Assembly (NCBI RefSeq): GCF_015751765.1
Contig: NZ_JADOTX010000001.1
Location: 5,394,001 to 5,458,000 of the forward strand
DNA: 64,000 bases
Direction: 5' to 3'
From: Micromonospora ureilytica
GTDB lineage: Bacteria > Actinomycetota > Actinomycetes > Mycobacteriales > Micromonosporaceae
The notes under the pieces: generated by a model
Told to the model about the DNA's origin: nothing
Database searches by the model: none
Seen by the model: only the letters and a program-made list of their open reading frames with translations
Made by a program: the position numbers and the translations under genes
In this document: positions 1 through 8,466 of the stretch, in pieces
Position numbering within the stretch: the first letter of the stretch is position 1
Layout of the letters: each line of letters begins with the position of its first letter

Positions 1-1
1 C

Positions 2-688
2 ACCGGCTGGCCCGTGGTCCGGGGCTGGCGGCGGTTGCGACCCGACCCGCTGCGTCGGCTGCACCTGCCCGGCCCGACCGGTGACCAGGCCGACCCGGCG
101 GAGAGCCTGGTCGCGGCCACCTCGGTACCGGACCCGACGGCCGCCCAGCGCTCGGCGCTCGGCCTCGCCATCCGCGCGGTGGCCGACCGGGCCGCCGCCG
201 ACCTGCCCGCCCCCTGGCCCGGCGCGGTGACCTCCGCCGCCCGGTCCCGCCTCGGCGACCTGCCGGACGCCCTGGACCGCACGATCGCCGGCACCGACCT
301 CGGCCTCGACCGTCGACCGCTGTGGTGGCGGATCGTCGGCGGTGCGCAGTGGCTGGTCACCCTCGCCGCCGTGGTCGGGCTGGGCTGGCTGGTGCTCGGC
401 TACGCGCTGCGGGCGCTCGGCCTGCCCGCGCTGGACAACCCGATGGTCGGTCAGGTGCCGCTGCCGACAGTGCTGCTGCTCGGCGGCCTGCTGGCCGGCC
501 TGCTGGTGGCGGCGCTGACCCGTCCGGTGGTGCGTTGGGCCGCCCGGCGGGTCCGGGCCCGCGCCGAACAGCGGCTGACGGCACGGGTCGCCCAGGTGGG
601 CGACGAGTACGTGCTGGCACCGGTACGGATCGTGCTCGGCTCGTACGCGCAGGCACGCGACGCGCTGCGGGACGCCGCACGCCGCTGA
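2..688 (+). CDS. C-terminal part of a YfjP-type GTPase-like membrane protein (5' end outside window)
   Basis: The frame is open to the left edge, so the gene starts upstream and only about 228 C-terminal residues are seen. The visible part begins with an Arg/Pro-rich stretch (RRLRPDPLRRLHLPG), then a helical alanine-rich region, then two hydrophobic segments encoded near 350-420 and 465-525, and a basic cytoplasmic-looking tail. This layout resembles the C-terminus of actinobacterial YfjP-family GTPases, which carry a membrane hairpin after an N-terminal G domain. The G domain itself is not in the window, so the family call rests on the RPDPLRRLHL motif and topology only. Confidence 0.5.
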   Translation, partial: TGWPVVRGWRRLRPDPLRRLHLPGPTGDQADPAESLVAATSVPDPTAAQRSALGLAIRAVADRAAADLPAPWPGAVTSAARSRLGDLPDALDRTIAGTDLGLDRRPLWWRIVGGAQWLVTLAAVVGLGWLVLGYALRALGLPALDNPMVGQVPLPTVLLLGGLLAGLLVAALTRPVVRWAARRVRARAEQRLTARVAQVGDEYVLAPVRIVLGSYAQARDALRDAARR

Positions 689-733
689 CGCTCCGCACGG
701 CCCGCTACCGCTCTGAGTACGCCCACAGCGGCG

Positions 734-739
734 TAGGGT
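734..739 (+). promoter_or_regulatory. Probable leaderless -10 element (TAGGGT)
   Basis: TAGGGT lies 6 nt before the ATG at 746, with no Shine-Dalgarno sequence between. This spacing places the transcription start at or next to the start codon. It is one of a series of similar sites in this window. Confidence 0.5.
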
Positions 740-745
740 CGGAGC

Positions 746-1969
746 ATGGCCACGCCTCAGACCCCCTACGACGCGGTGCTGCACGCCGCACGCGACGTGA
801 CCAAGCTGGAGTCCGCCCTCGACGCCGAGATGCTCGGCAGCGCCCTGCTGGGCAGTGTCTACGCGATCGCGGAAACCGACCGCGACACCGCCGTACGGGA
901 GTTCGTCACCGGTTTCCTCGCCGCCACCACCCGTCGCAGGGTCGCGGCGGCGACCACCATCCGGCAGGTCTTCGCCACGCTCGTCCCGACCGCCGAGGGC
1001 GCCGAGCGGGTGCGTCCGGGCAGCCAGGCGCCCACCTGGACGACCCAGCTCGGCCGGGTGCACCTCACCGGCACCTGGGCGTACGGCGACGTGTACGGCG
1101 ATCAGACCTCCTACCTCGCGACCTTCGCCTACGACGACGAGTCCGGTGGCTCGGAGCACGCGCTGGTGGCCCTGGTGGACCACAACATCGGCATCACCAA
1201 GGACGTCTTCGTGGGCGGGCCGGCCGAACGGATCCTGGACCAGGTCCGGCAGATGTGCGCCGACGACGAATTGACCTGGTTCCGTACCGAGGATCCAGCC
1301 CGGTTCCGGGGCGAGGTGGCCCGCCATCTGGCGGTCACCGACGACCTGGGCGAGTTGCCCGGCGAGGGGTCGCTCGCCACCGACCGGGCGTTGGTCGGTG
1401 CCCGGCTGGCGATGCTGCCCACCGCGGCCGACCCGACCGGTCCGGCGGAGGTCGAGCCGCTCTCCGCGGCCGAGCGCACCGACCTGGTCCGGCAGTTCCT
1501 CGCCGCGCCGGAGGCCGTCCGCTTCGGGCTGGACGCCGTCGACGGCCCGGAGTTGGCCTCACTGCACTTCTGCCTGAGCCTGCTGCTGGACCACTCGGCG
1601 AGCTTCCCGGACGCCGACCCGATGCGCTGGAGCCCTGCGGTGTCCGGGCTCTTCCTGCTCGACTGGGTGCACCGCCGGGCCGTGCTGGACATGGACGACG
1701 CGGCGATGCTGCCCCGGGTGCTGCGGGCCTGGGCGCGGTACGCGTCGCGCCAGCGCGGGCTGCCCGAGGCGGCGGCGGCGCGCACCGACGAGGCGATCGA
1801 GGAGATGGTGCCGGAGTTCGCCCGCCTCTACTCGACAGGTGAGCGGCGCAGCGCGGCCACCGCCGCCGTGGCGCAGCTGATGGCCGACGGGGTGGATCCG
1901 GACGACCCGGCCGCGCTGGACGCCTGGATCGAGGCGAACCGGCACCGCCTCGCCGACGACGGCGCCTGA
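746..1969 (+). CDS. Conserved hypothetical protein, 407 aa
   Basis: I do not recognise a named family. The protein is soluble, with no signal peptide or membrane segment. It is mixed helical and acidic (many Asp/Glu), with a central Trp/Tyr-containing part (LGRVHLTGTWAYGDVYGDQT) and an Ala-rich C-terminal half. The ATG at 746 is supported by a -10-like TAGGGT just upstream. It stands alone, downstream of the GTPase-like gene on the same strand, and ends before a small GC hairpin at 1984. Codon use is typical of the window. Confidence 0.75.
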   Translation: MATPQTPYDAVLHAARDVTKLESALDAEMLGSALLGSVYAIAETDRDTAVREFVTGFLAATTRRRVAAATTIRQVFATLVPTAEGAERVRPGSQAPTWTTQLGRVHLTGTWAYGDVYGDQTSYLATFAYDDESGGSEHALVALVDHNIGITKDVFVGGPAERILDQVRQMCADDELTWFRTEDPARFRGEVARHLAVTDDLGELPGEGSLATDRALVGARLAMLPTAADPTGPAEVEPLSAAERTDLVRQFLAAPEAVRFGLDAVDGPELASLHFCLSLLLDHSASFPDADPMRWSPAVSGLFLLDWVHRRAVLDMDDAAMLPRVLRAWARYASRQRGLPEAAAARTDEAIEEMVPEFARLYSTGERRSAATAAVAQLMADGVDPDDPAALDAWIEANRHRLADDGA

Positions 1970-1983
1970 CGGCGTCCGAGGGT

Positions 1984-2002
1984 GGGCGGCTCCGCGCCGC
2001 CC
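1984..2002. terminator. Weak GC hairpin between convergent genes
   Basis: GGGCGGC (1984-1990) pairs with GCCGCCC (1996-2002) across a 5-nt loop. It sits between the stops of the convergent genes ending at 1969 (+) and 2046 (-). The stem is only 7 bp and there is no T run, so it is a modest candidate. Confidence 0.35.
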
Positions 2003-2045
2003 GCCCCGGACCGGCCGGCACGGCCCGCCCCGGTAAGGCGCAGCG

Positions 2046-2669
2046 CTAGCGCAGCGGACCGAAGACCACAGCGGCGATCAGGGCGCCGAGCGCACCTCCG
2101 GCCAGCACCTGGGCGATCGTGTGGTCCCTCAGCCGCACCCGGGACCAGCCGACCACCGCCAGCAGCGGTGCGGCGACGACCAGCCGCGTCCCGAAGGTCA
2201 GCATCAGGATGACGAGCGTGCCGGCGGCCACCGCCGAGTGGATCGACATCTTCCACCAGTGGCTGACCGACACGGCGACGACGAGGCCGACCAGCCCGGC
2301 CACCGCCAGCGCCAGCACCGGGCGGGGCGCGCCGAACACGGCGAGCAGGGCGAGCCCCGCCGCGACCGAACCGAGGCCGACCAGCAGCGGCGCCCGGCGC
2401 TGCTCCCGGCGGCCGACGTGGTGGTCGGTGAGCCGGCCACGGCGTACCCCGCCGACGATGTAGGCGAACGGGATGCCGGTGACGAAGAGGGTGGCGAGCA
2501 GACCCCAGGCGAGGCCCTGACCGGGGCGGCTCGCGCTGTGCCAGCTCACCGTGAGGATCAGCAGCGACACGAGCACCGCCGGTGCGGTCACCTCGGTGAC
2601 CAGCCGGGCGATCCGCAACCCCGGGCCGGGCCGGGTGGTGACCGGGCGGAGTTCCGCACCGCCGCCCAC
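2046..2669 (-). CDS. PAP2-superfamily phosphatase-like integral membrane protein
   Basis: A 207-residue multi-pass membrane protein with about five hydrophobic helices. It shows degenerate PAP2/type 2 phosphatidic acid phosphatase signatures: a basic loop RLTDHHVGRREQRRAP where the first motif is expected (about residue 80-95), SIHSA around residue 143 in place of PSGH, and SRVRLRDHTIAQVLAG around 175-190, matching the SR-x5-H motif. The family dephosphorylates lipid phosphates or prenyl pyrophosphates at the membrane. Start is GTG with GGAGG upstream. The variant second motif means activity is uncertain. Confidence 0.65.
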   Translation of the reverse strand: MGGGAELRPVTTRPGPGLRIARLVTEVTAPAVLVSLLILTVSWHSASRPGQGLAWGLLATLFVTGIPFAYIVGGVRRGRLTDHHVGRREQRRAPLLVGLGSVAAGLALLAVFGAPRPVLALAVAGLVGLVVAVSVSHWWKMSIHSAVAAGTLVILMLTFGTRLVVAAPLLAVVGWSRVRLRDHTIAQVLAGGALGALIAAVVFGPLR

Positions 2670-2734
2670 GCCACCCCCTCCGGTACGCGCCTACCGTCGA
2701 ACACCGCCGGCACCGGACGGGCCGCGTGTGCTCG

Positions 2735-3571
2735 TCACCGTACCGTCGGCGACACCGCGAGGTGCGTCGGTCCGGCCAGCGGCGCCGGGCTGACGCTGGG
2801 CGTCGGGGCGACGGCCGACGGCGACGGGATCGCCGGGCTGGGCCGGCGGGTCGGTACCGCGGGCGGTGTGGGTGTGGGGGCCGGCACGGACCGGGTGCTG
2901 GTCGGCACGGCGGTCGCGGTCGCGTCGTCGGTCGGCGTGGGTGTCGGCCCCAGCGTCGGGTCCAGTGTCGGGTCCAATGTCGGCGTCGGGTCCAGCGTCG
3001 GGCTCAGGGTCGGATCGGGGTCGGCCGAGCCGGTCGGATCCGGGTCGGTGGGATCCGGGTCCGGTGGATCGGTCGGGTCGGTGGGATCCGGGTCGGGTGG
3101 ATCGGTCGGGTCGCTGGGATCCGGGTCCGGCGGATCGGTCGGGTCGGGGTCGTTCGGCGGCGGCGGAGCGCCGGGCGGGGGTACGGGCGGAGAGGTGCTC
3201 CGCGTGGGTTTCGGCGCCACCGCCGGGGCGGTCGTCGGCAGGGCCGGCCCGGCATCGGCCGCAGCAGGACCCTGCAGTGGACGCCGCGGGGCGGCGGGCA
3301 GCCAGCCGCTGGTCGGTCCGACGCTGGGCGTGCCGAGCGGCGGAAGCGGCGGTTGGCTGGTCGTCGGCAGCGGGATCACCACCGGCCCGACGGACGGGGT
3401 CGGGATGAACGGGGTGCTGCTGTCCGGCAGGGCGGTGCTGCCCGGGGTGGCCGAGCCCGCGCTGATCGCGGCGAGGATGGGCATCGACGCGGTGCCGGCC
3501 AGTAGCGCGACGGTGAGCAGGTACCCGCGGGTGGGGCCACCGGCGCCGGGGGCACGGTGAACGCCGACCAT
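2735..3571 (-). CDS. Proline-rich membrane-anchored or secreted protein
   Basis: About 278 residues from the ATG at 3571. A basic N-terminus and one hydrophobic segment (YLLTVALLAGTASMPILAAI) look like a signal peptide or anchor. The rest is almost entirely Pro/Thr/Ser/Asp, with an acidic DPTDPPDPDP repeat in the middle and PT/PTP runs around it. Such tails are typical of extended cell-wall-spanning linkers, and no catalytic domain follows. The frame is open further upstream to 3697, and no start has a convincing ribosome binding site, so the start is uncertain. Function unknown. Confidence 0.55.
   Translation of the reverse strand: MVGVHRAPGAGGPTRGYLLTVALLAGTASMPILAAISAGSATPGSTALPDSSTPFIPTPSVGPVVIPLPTTSQPPLPPLGTPSVGPTSGWLPAAPRRPLQGPAAADAGPALPTTAPAVAPKPTRSTSPPVPPPGAPPPPNDPDPTDPPDPDPSDPTDPPDPDPTDPTDPPDPDPTDPDPTGSADPDPTLSPTLDPTPTLDPTLDPTLGPTPTPTDDATATAVPTSTRSVPAPTPTPPAVPTRRPSPAIPSPSAVAPTPSVSPAPLAGPTHLAVSPTVR
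3048..3146. repeat. 33-bp tandem repeat, three copies
   Basis: Three head-to-tail units (3048-3080, 3081-3113, 3114-3146) share the core GGGATCCGGGT and GGATCGGTCGGGTCG with 1-4 substitutions between copies. Each encodes, on the minus strand, 11 residues of the acidic Asp-Pro-Thr repeat of the proline-rich protein. Repeat number could vary between strains. Confidence 0.8.
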
Positions 3572-4165
3572 CCGGCGATAGCCGCCGACCGACCGGTGCC
3601 GACCAAGCGCTGGTGTGCCGGGACCGTCACCTGGCTCGTACACCGCGCACCCCTTGTCGTCGACTGTCGGAGACATGGATGAACGCCGCCGGGGCAAGAA
3701 CCCGACAAATAACCCGATAGGCGCGATCCTGCGGGAATCAGCCTCGCGCAGTCACCCTGCGTCAGCCAACCTCCACCGCGTGTCGACACGCGATGCTGGC
3801 CGAACGGTGACGAATCGTGCCGCAACGCATGGGAAACGTAGGCCGGCGTGATGGCGACAAACGGCGTCAAAGCGGTGGCGGTCGGAACGCGGGGGCAGGC
3901 GTACTGTGGGCGCGCTCACCTGCTCTGCGAATATGGAGCACGACGGCAACGCAGCCGTGACCTCCGCGCACCCTCGCGGCAGGCGCGGTTGAACGCCGGC
4001 GCTCCCGATCCGGGTTCGGCCAGAACCCGGTTCACGCCGTGCGGCAACCCCCACCGGGGCTAGGCGCGGCCGCCAGGAACCGGCCCGGCAGCAGCCGGGC
4101 AGGCGCACGAGTTGCGCGGCCGGGTGACCCCCCGGTGCCGACGCAGACACGACAGGGAGAGACCG
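3572..4165. other. 594-bp intergenic region between divergent genes
   Basis: No convincing gene is seen. It separates the minus-strand proline-rich gene from the plus-strand dehydrogenase operon and should hold the promoters of both. If the upstream start at 3697 is used, the left 126 bp are coding. The only clear structure is the inverted repeat at 4010-4030. Confidence 0.5.
4010..4030. promoter_or_regulatory. Perfect 8-bp inverted repeat upstream of the dehydrogenase operon
   Basis: CCGGGTTC (4010-4017) and GAACCCGG (4023-4030) are separated by 5 nt. It lies about 135 bp before the first gene of the operon. It could be an operator or a leader hairpin, and no protein can be named from sequence alone. 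Confidence 0.35.
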
Positions 4166-5341
4166 ATGGCAAAGGGCGACCCCGGGGGCACCACCCGCAG
4201 CAGGCGGGCCACACCCCGCTCCAGGAAGGGCGCGGCCGGCGACCCCGCGCTGGTGCAGCTACTCACTCCCGAAGGCGAGCGGATCGACAGCGCCACCGGG
4301 CCGGACGGCACCGAGTACCGCGTCGACTTCACCGACGAGGAGTACCGCGGCCTCTACCGCGACCTGGTGCTGGTCCGGAAGCTGGACGCCGAGGCGACCG
4401 CCCTCCAGCGCCAGGGCGAGTTGGGCCTCTGGGCCAGCCTGCTCGGCCAGGAGGCCGCCCAGGTCGGCTCCGGCCGGGCGCTGCGCACCCAGGACATGGC
4501 CTTCCCGACCTACCGGGAGCACGGCGTCCTCTACTGCCGGGGCATCGACCCGATCATGCCGCTCGGCCTGTTCCGCGGCGTCGACCAGGGCGGCTGGGAC
4601 CCGAACGAGTTCAAGTTCAACATGTACACGATCGTCATCGGCGCGCAGACCCTGCACGCGACCGGCTACGCGATGGGCATCACCATCGACGGTAAGACCG
4701 GCACCGACGACGGTGAGGCCGCGATCGCCTACTTCGGCGACGGCGCCACCAGCCAGGGCGACGTGAACGAGGCGTTCGTCTGGGCCAGCGTGTTCAACGC
4801 GCCGCTTGTCTTCTTCTGCCAGAACAACCAGTACGCGATTTCCGAGCCGCTGGAGCGGCAGACCCGGGTCCCGCTCTACCAGCGGGCCGCCGGCTTCGGC
4901 TTCCCCGGCGTACGGGTGGACGGCAACGACGTGCTCGCCACGTACGCGGTCACCCGCACCGCGCTGGACAACGCCCGCCTCGGACAGGGGCCGAGCCTGA
5001 TCGAGGCGTACACCTACCGGATGGGCGCGCACACCACCTCCGACGACCCGACCCGCTACCGCATCGCGAGCGAGGTCGAGGCGTGGCAGGCCAAGGACCC
5101 GATCGCCCGGGTCAAGGTCTTCCTGGAGAAGCAGAAGATCGCCGACGCGGACTTCTTCGCCGAGATCGACGAGCAGGCCCGCCGCGAGTCGGTGCACCTG
5201 CGCGAGCGGGTGCTCGCCATGCCCGACCCGGAGCCGGTGACGATGTTCGACCACGTCTACCCCAACGGGTCCCCGCTGCTCGACGAGCAGCGCGCGAAGT
5301 TCAGCCGCTACATGGAGTCGTTCGAGGGGAGCGCCCACTGA
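4166..5341 (+). CDS. 2-oxoacid dehydrogenase E1 component, alpha subunit (branched-chain/pyruvate type)
   Basis: 391 residues. It is the thiamine-diphosphate-binding half of the E1 heterotetramer that decarboxylates a 2-oxoacid and passes the acyl group to the lipoyl arm of E2. The ThDP motif is clear: GDGATSQGD near residue 191 followed about 25 residues later by QNNQYAIS. The phosphorylation-loop region (YRMGAHTTSDDPTRY) is typical of BkdA/PdhA. The first 40 residues are a basic, low-complexity extension. ATG at 4166 is chosen because AGGGAGA lies 6 nt upstream. The stop overlaps the next start by one base (TGATG). Substrate is not certain, since branched-chain oxoacids and pyruvate both fit. 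Confidence 0.9.
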   Translation: MAKGDPGGTTRSRRATPRSRKGAAGDPALVQLLTPEGERIDSATGPDGTEYRVDFTDEEYRGLYRDLVLVRKLDAEATALQRQGELGLWASLLGQEAAQVGSGRALRTQDMAFPTYREHGVLYCRGIDPIMPLGLFRGVDQGGWDPNEFKFNMYTIVIGAQTLHATGYAMGITIDGKTGTDDGEAAIAYFGDGATSQGDVNEAFVWASVFNAPLVFFCQNNQYAISEPLERQTRVPLYQRAAGFGFPGVRVDGNDVLATYAVTRTALDNARLGQGPSLIEAYTYRMGAHTTSDDPTRYRIASEVEAWQAKDPIARVKVFLEKQKIADADFFAEIDEQARRESVHLRERVLAMPDPEPVTMFDHVYPNGSPLLDEQRAKFSRYMESFEGSAH

Positions 5342-6330
5342 TGGCCACGGAGACGCTCACCATCGGCAAGGCCCTCAACACCGGTCTGCGCCGCGCCCTC
5401 GAGAACGACCCCAAGGTCATCATCATGGGCGAGGACGTCGGCAAGCTCGGCGGCGTCTTCCGGATCACCGACGGTCTGCAGAAGGACTTCGGCGACCAGC
5501 GGGTGATCGACACCCCGTTGGCCGAGTCCGGCATCATCGGCACAGCTGTCGGTCTGGCCATCCGTGGCTACCGACCGGTCTGCGAGATCCAGTTCGACGG
5601 CTTCGTCTACCCCGCGTACGACCAGATCGTGTCGCAGGTGGCGAAGATGCACTACCGCTCGGGCGGCCGGCTCAGCATCCCCATGGTGATCCGGATCCCG
5701 TTCGGCGGCGGCATCGGCGCGGTCGAGCACCACTCCGAGTCGCCGGAGGCGTACTTCGCGCACACCGCCGGCCTGAAGGTGGTGACCTGCTCCAACCCGC
5801 AGGACGCGTACGTGATGATCCAGCAGGCCATCGCCTCGGACGACCCGATCGTCTTCCTGGAGCCCAAGCGACGCTACTGGGAGAAGGGCCAGGTCGACCT
5901 GGACGCGCCGCTGTCCGACGCGTACCCCCTGCACTCGGCCCGGGTCGTGCGGCCCGGCACCGACGCCACCGTGCTGGCCTACGGCCCGATGGTGCGGACG
6001 TGCCTGGAGGCGGCGACCGCCGCCGCCGAGGACGGCCGGGAGCTGGAGGTCATCGACCTGCGCTCGCTCTCGCCGCTGGACCTGACCGCGGCGTACGAGT
6101 CGGTGAAGCGCACCGGCCGTGCGGTCGTGGTGCACGAGGCACCGTCCAACATCGGCCTCGGCGCCGAGTTGGCCGCCCGGATCACCGAGGAGTGCTTCTA
6201 CTCGCTGGAGTCGCCCGTGCTGCGGGTGACCGGCTTCGACATCCCCTACCCGGCTGCCCGGGTGGAGGAGGAGTTCCTGCCCGACCTCGATCGGGTGCTC
6301 GACGCCGTCGACCGCACCTTCGGCTGGTGA
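5341..6330 (+). CDS. 2-oxoacid dehydrogenase E1 component, beta subunit
   Basis: 329 residues, normal length for PdhB/BkdB. The N-terminal pyrimidine-binding domain carries GEDVGKLGGVFRIT and the DTPLAESGIIG segment, and the C-terminal transketolase domain carries VIDLRSLSPLD. It pairs with the alpha subunit encoded immediately upstream to form the E1 active site. Start ATG shares its A with the upstream TGA, indicating translational coupling. The gene order alpha-beta-E2 is that of the actinobacterial bkd operons. Confidence 0.92.
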   Translation: MATETLTIGKALNTGLRRALENDPKVIIMGEDVGKLGGVFRITDGLQKDFGDQRVIDTPLAESGIIGTAVGLAIRGYRPVCEIQFDGFVYPAYDQIVSQVAKMHYRSGGRLSIPMVIRIPFGGGIGAVEHHSESPEAYFAHTAGLKVVTCSNPQDAYVMIQQAIASDDPIVFLEPKRRYWEKGQVDLDAPLSDAYPLHSARVVRPGTDATVLAYGPMVRTCLEAATAAAEDGRELEVIDLRSLSPLDLTAAYESVKRTGRAVVVHEAPSNIGLGAELAARITEECFYSLESPVLRVTGFDIPYPAARVEEEFLPDLDRVLDAVDRTFGW

Positions 6331-6335
6331 GCGAC

Positions 6336-7766
6336 ATGTCCCGGATCAAGACGTTCAACCTGCCCGACCTGGGCGAGGGGCTGACCGAGGGCGAGATCCT
6401 GGCCTGGCTGGTCAAGGTCGGCGACACCATCGAGCTGAACCAGCCGATCGTCGAGGTGGAGACGGCGAAGGCGGCCGTGGAGATCCCGGCGAAGTGGGCC
6501 GGGCAGGTGCAGGCGATCCACCACCCGGAGGGCACCACTGTCGAGGTCGGTACGCCGATCATCGCGATCGACACCGACCCGGGGGCTGGCCCGCTGGAGA
6601 CGCCGTCGACCACTGCCACGCCCAGCGGTGACCTGCCCACCCCGTCGGCGGCCTCGCTGGCTGCGGTGGAGGTGGCACCGGCCGAGGGCATGATCGAGCC
6701 CGGCCTGATCGGTGGTGCGGCCCCTGGTGGGCGGACGGCGGTGCTGGTCGGCTACGGCCCGCGTACGACCGCCGCGAAGCGCCGCCCCCGCAAGGGCGAG
6801 GTCCCCGCGCAGGCCGTGGCGACCCCCGCCACCCCCACGATTCCGGCACCACAGGTCCATGATCGACCCCGTGGGGCGAGCGGCGGCGTGTTGGCCAAGC
6901 CGCCGGTGCGCAAGCTCGCCAAGGATCTCGGGGTCGACCTCGGCACGTTGACCGGGTCGGGGCCGCTCGGCTCGATCACCCGGGAGGACGTGCAGCAGGC
7001 GGCGAGCGGCGCGACAGTTGTGGTTGCCGAGCCGATCGCTGCGGCGACCGCGCCCAGCTTCGGAGCGGACCGGGAGCAGCGCATTCCGGTCAAGGGCGTC
7101 CGCAAGCTCACCGCCGAGAACATGTCCCGTTCGGCGTTCACCGCCCCGCACGTGACGGAGTTCCTGACCGTCGACGTGACCCGGGCGATGAAGGCACTGG
7201 ACCGGCTGCGCGGCCGCCGGGAGTGGCGCGACGTACGGGTCTCGCCGCTGCTGCTGGTGGCGAAGGCGGTGCTGCTGGCGGTGCAACGGCACCCGATGGT
7301 CAACTCGACCTGGGCGGGCGACGAGATCGTGGTCAAGGAGTACGTCAACCTCGGCATCGCGGCGGCCACCGAGCGCGGTCTGATCGTGCCGAACGTCAAG
7401 GACGCCGGCCGACTCTCGCTGCGGGAGTTGGCGGACGCGCTGACCGACCTGGTGCAGACGGCGAAGTCCGGTCGCACCTCGCCTGCGGCCATGTCCGGCG
7501 GCACCCTGACCATCACCAACGTCGGCGTTTTCGGGGTGGACACCGGCACACCGATCCTGCCGCCGGGTGAGTCCGCGATCCTGGCCTTCGGTGCGGTGCG
7601 GGAGATGCCCTGGGTACACAAGGGCAAGGTCAAGGTTCGCCAGGTCACCACGCTGGGGCTGAGCTTCGATCACCGGATCATCGACGGTGAGCTGGGTTCG
7701 AAGTTCCTGCGGGACGTCGGCGACTTCCTCACGGATCCGGAGGCGGCGCTGCTCGCCTGGACCTGA
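6336..7766 (+). CDS. Dihydrolipoamide acyltransferase (E2) of the 2-oxoacid dehydrogenase complex
   Basis: 476 residues. One N-terminal lipoyl domain carries the lipoylation site ETAKAAVE (Lys about 45). Pro/Ala-rich linkers flank a peripheral-subunit-binding domain at about 185-222 (KPPVRKLAKDLGVDLG). The C-terminal catalytic domain (about 250-476) carries the acyltransferase motif DHRIIDG near residue 447. It transfers the acyl group to CoA and forms the core of the complex. ATG at 6336 has GGTGAG just upstream. A GTG at 6327, overlapping the E1-beta stop, is an alternative. No E3 gene is adjacent, so a shared lipoamide dehydrogenase is likely. Confidence 0.92.
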   Translation: MSRIKTFNLPDLGEGLTEGEILAWLVKVGDTIELNQPIVEVETAKAAVEIPAKWAGQVQAIHHPEGTTVEVGTPIIAIDTDPGAGPLETPSTTATPSGDLPTPSAASLAAVEVAPAEGMIEPGLIGGAAPGGRTAVLVGYGPRTTAAKRRPRKGEVPAQAVATPATPTIPAPQVHDRPRGASGGVLAKPPVRKLAKDLGVDLGTLTGSGPLGSITREDVQQAASGATVVVAEPIAAATAPSFGADREQRIPVKGVRKLTAENMSRSAFTAPHVTEFLTVDVTRAMKALDRLRGRREWRDVRVSPLLLVAKAVLLAVQRHPMVNSTWAGDEIVVKEYVNLGIAAATERGLIVPNVKDAGRLSLRELADALTDLVQTAKSGRTSPAAMSGGTLTITNVGVFGVDTGTPILPPGESAILAFGAVREMPWVHKGKVKVRQVTTLGLSFDHRIIDGELGSKFLRDVGDFLTDPEAALLAWT

Positions 7767-7783
7767 TCGTTCGGAACGCCAGC

Positions 7784-7827
7784 CACGGCCGGTGTGCCAC
7801 GGCTTAACGCCCGGCACACCGGCCGTG
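7784..7827 (+). terminator. Strong intrinsic-type hairpin after the dehydrogenase operon
   Basis: Fifteen perfectly paired bases (7784-7798 with 7813-7827, core ACGGCCGGTGTGCC) flank a 14-nt loop, 18 bp after the E2 stop. There is no T run, as usual for high-GC actinobacteria. Confidence 0.8.
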
Positions 7828-7878
7828 TCCGTTGGGCGACGGAACCATCGGTCAGACGGCCTGTTGACCTTTGATTGT

Positions 7879-7907
7879 TAGGCAGGTGTCTCAGCTCACC
7901 TAATAAT
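7879..7907 (+). promoter_or_regulatory. Candidate promoter/operator with dyad upstream of the 45-aa gene
   Basis: An AT-rich TAATAAT (7901-7907) stands out in GC-rich DNA. It is preceded by a dyad in which AGGTG and CACCT are separated by 8 nt and are flanked by TTAGG on the left and AA on the right. The hexamer could be a -10 element with TTAGGC as a poor -35, and the dyad would then overlap the promoter. The tentative reading is a regulated promoter for the small gene at 7985. Confidence 0.35.
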
Positions 7908-7984
7908 CGATGGAAGTTCCCCGGCTTCTGCTGTTGAATAGAGGCATCAGGGGCTGACAACCGAATAGCCAGGGGGACCCACCA

Positions 7985-8122
7985 ATGAGCATGATCGAGC
8001 GAATCCGCAACCACCGCGACGCCACCCGCCGCGCCCGTGCCATCGAGCACGCGCTGCGCTCGGCGAACTCGCCGGCGGTTCGCGAGGAGATCCTCGCCAT
8101 CGCCCAGCGTCACATGAGCTGA
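7985..8122 (+). CDS. 45-residue basic microprotein
   Basis: Reads MSMIERIRNHRDATRRARA onward to ...AIAQRHMS, 45 residues. It is strongly predicted as two amphipathic helices, rich in Arg, Ala, Ile and Glu, with no Cys and no membrane segment. A ribosome binding site AGGGGGA lies 7 nt before the ATG, an AT-rich promoter-like region precedes it, and a perfect 15-bp hairpin follows 31 bp after the stop, so this looks like a complete monocistronic unit. Function unknown. Confidence 0.7.
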   Translation: MSMIERIRNHRDATRRARAIEHALRSANSPAVREEILAIAQRHMS

Positions 8123-8153
8123 CGCTCCACGACATTCCGCACCTCCTCCAGAT

Positions 8154-8187
8154 CGATGGCCCACCCGGCCCACCGGGTGGGCCATCG
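8154..8187 (+). terminator. Perfect 15-bp terminator hairpin
   Basis: The arm 8154-8168 (core GATGGCCCACCCGG) pairs completely with 8173-8187 across a 4-nt loop and is followed by GCGTTTCCC. It closes the transcription unit of the 45-aa gene. Confidence 0.8.
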
Positions 8188-8466
8188 GCGTTTCCCAGCC
8201 ACCGACCACCGGGATTCCGCCCTGCCGCAGCGCCCGGTACGGTGGGCTTCGGTCGCCGCCCGCCGACCCGGCAGAGGCCGAACCGACAGAAGCTGCTCGA
8301 CACCAACCGGCGACGGTGAGTGACGGCCAGTGCTCCTTGGACGTGTCGTGCCACCACCCGATACCGTGCGGGGAGCCGGCGCAGCGGTACGCCGGTGACG
8401 CCGGCAGCCATGCCGAGGAGACCGATCGGCACCGGCGAGCCGACATGTGATGGAGGAGGCGCACCC

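Noticed and set aside
3020..3150. Tandem repeats considered as a CRISPR array
   Set aside because: Units are contiguous with no unique spacers and lie in a proline-rich coding frame.
7879..7903. Possible IdeR/DtxR iron box (TTAGG...CCTAA)
   Set aside because: The half sites are 15 nt apart, whereas an iron box is a 19-bp TTAGGTTAG-CTAACCTAA type palindrome, so the spacing is wrong.
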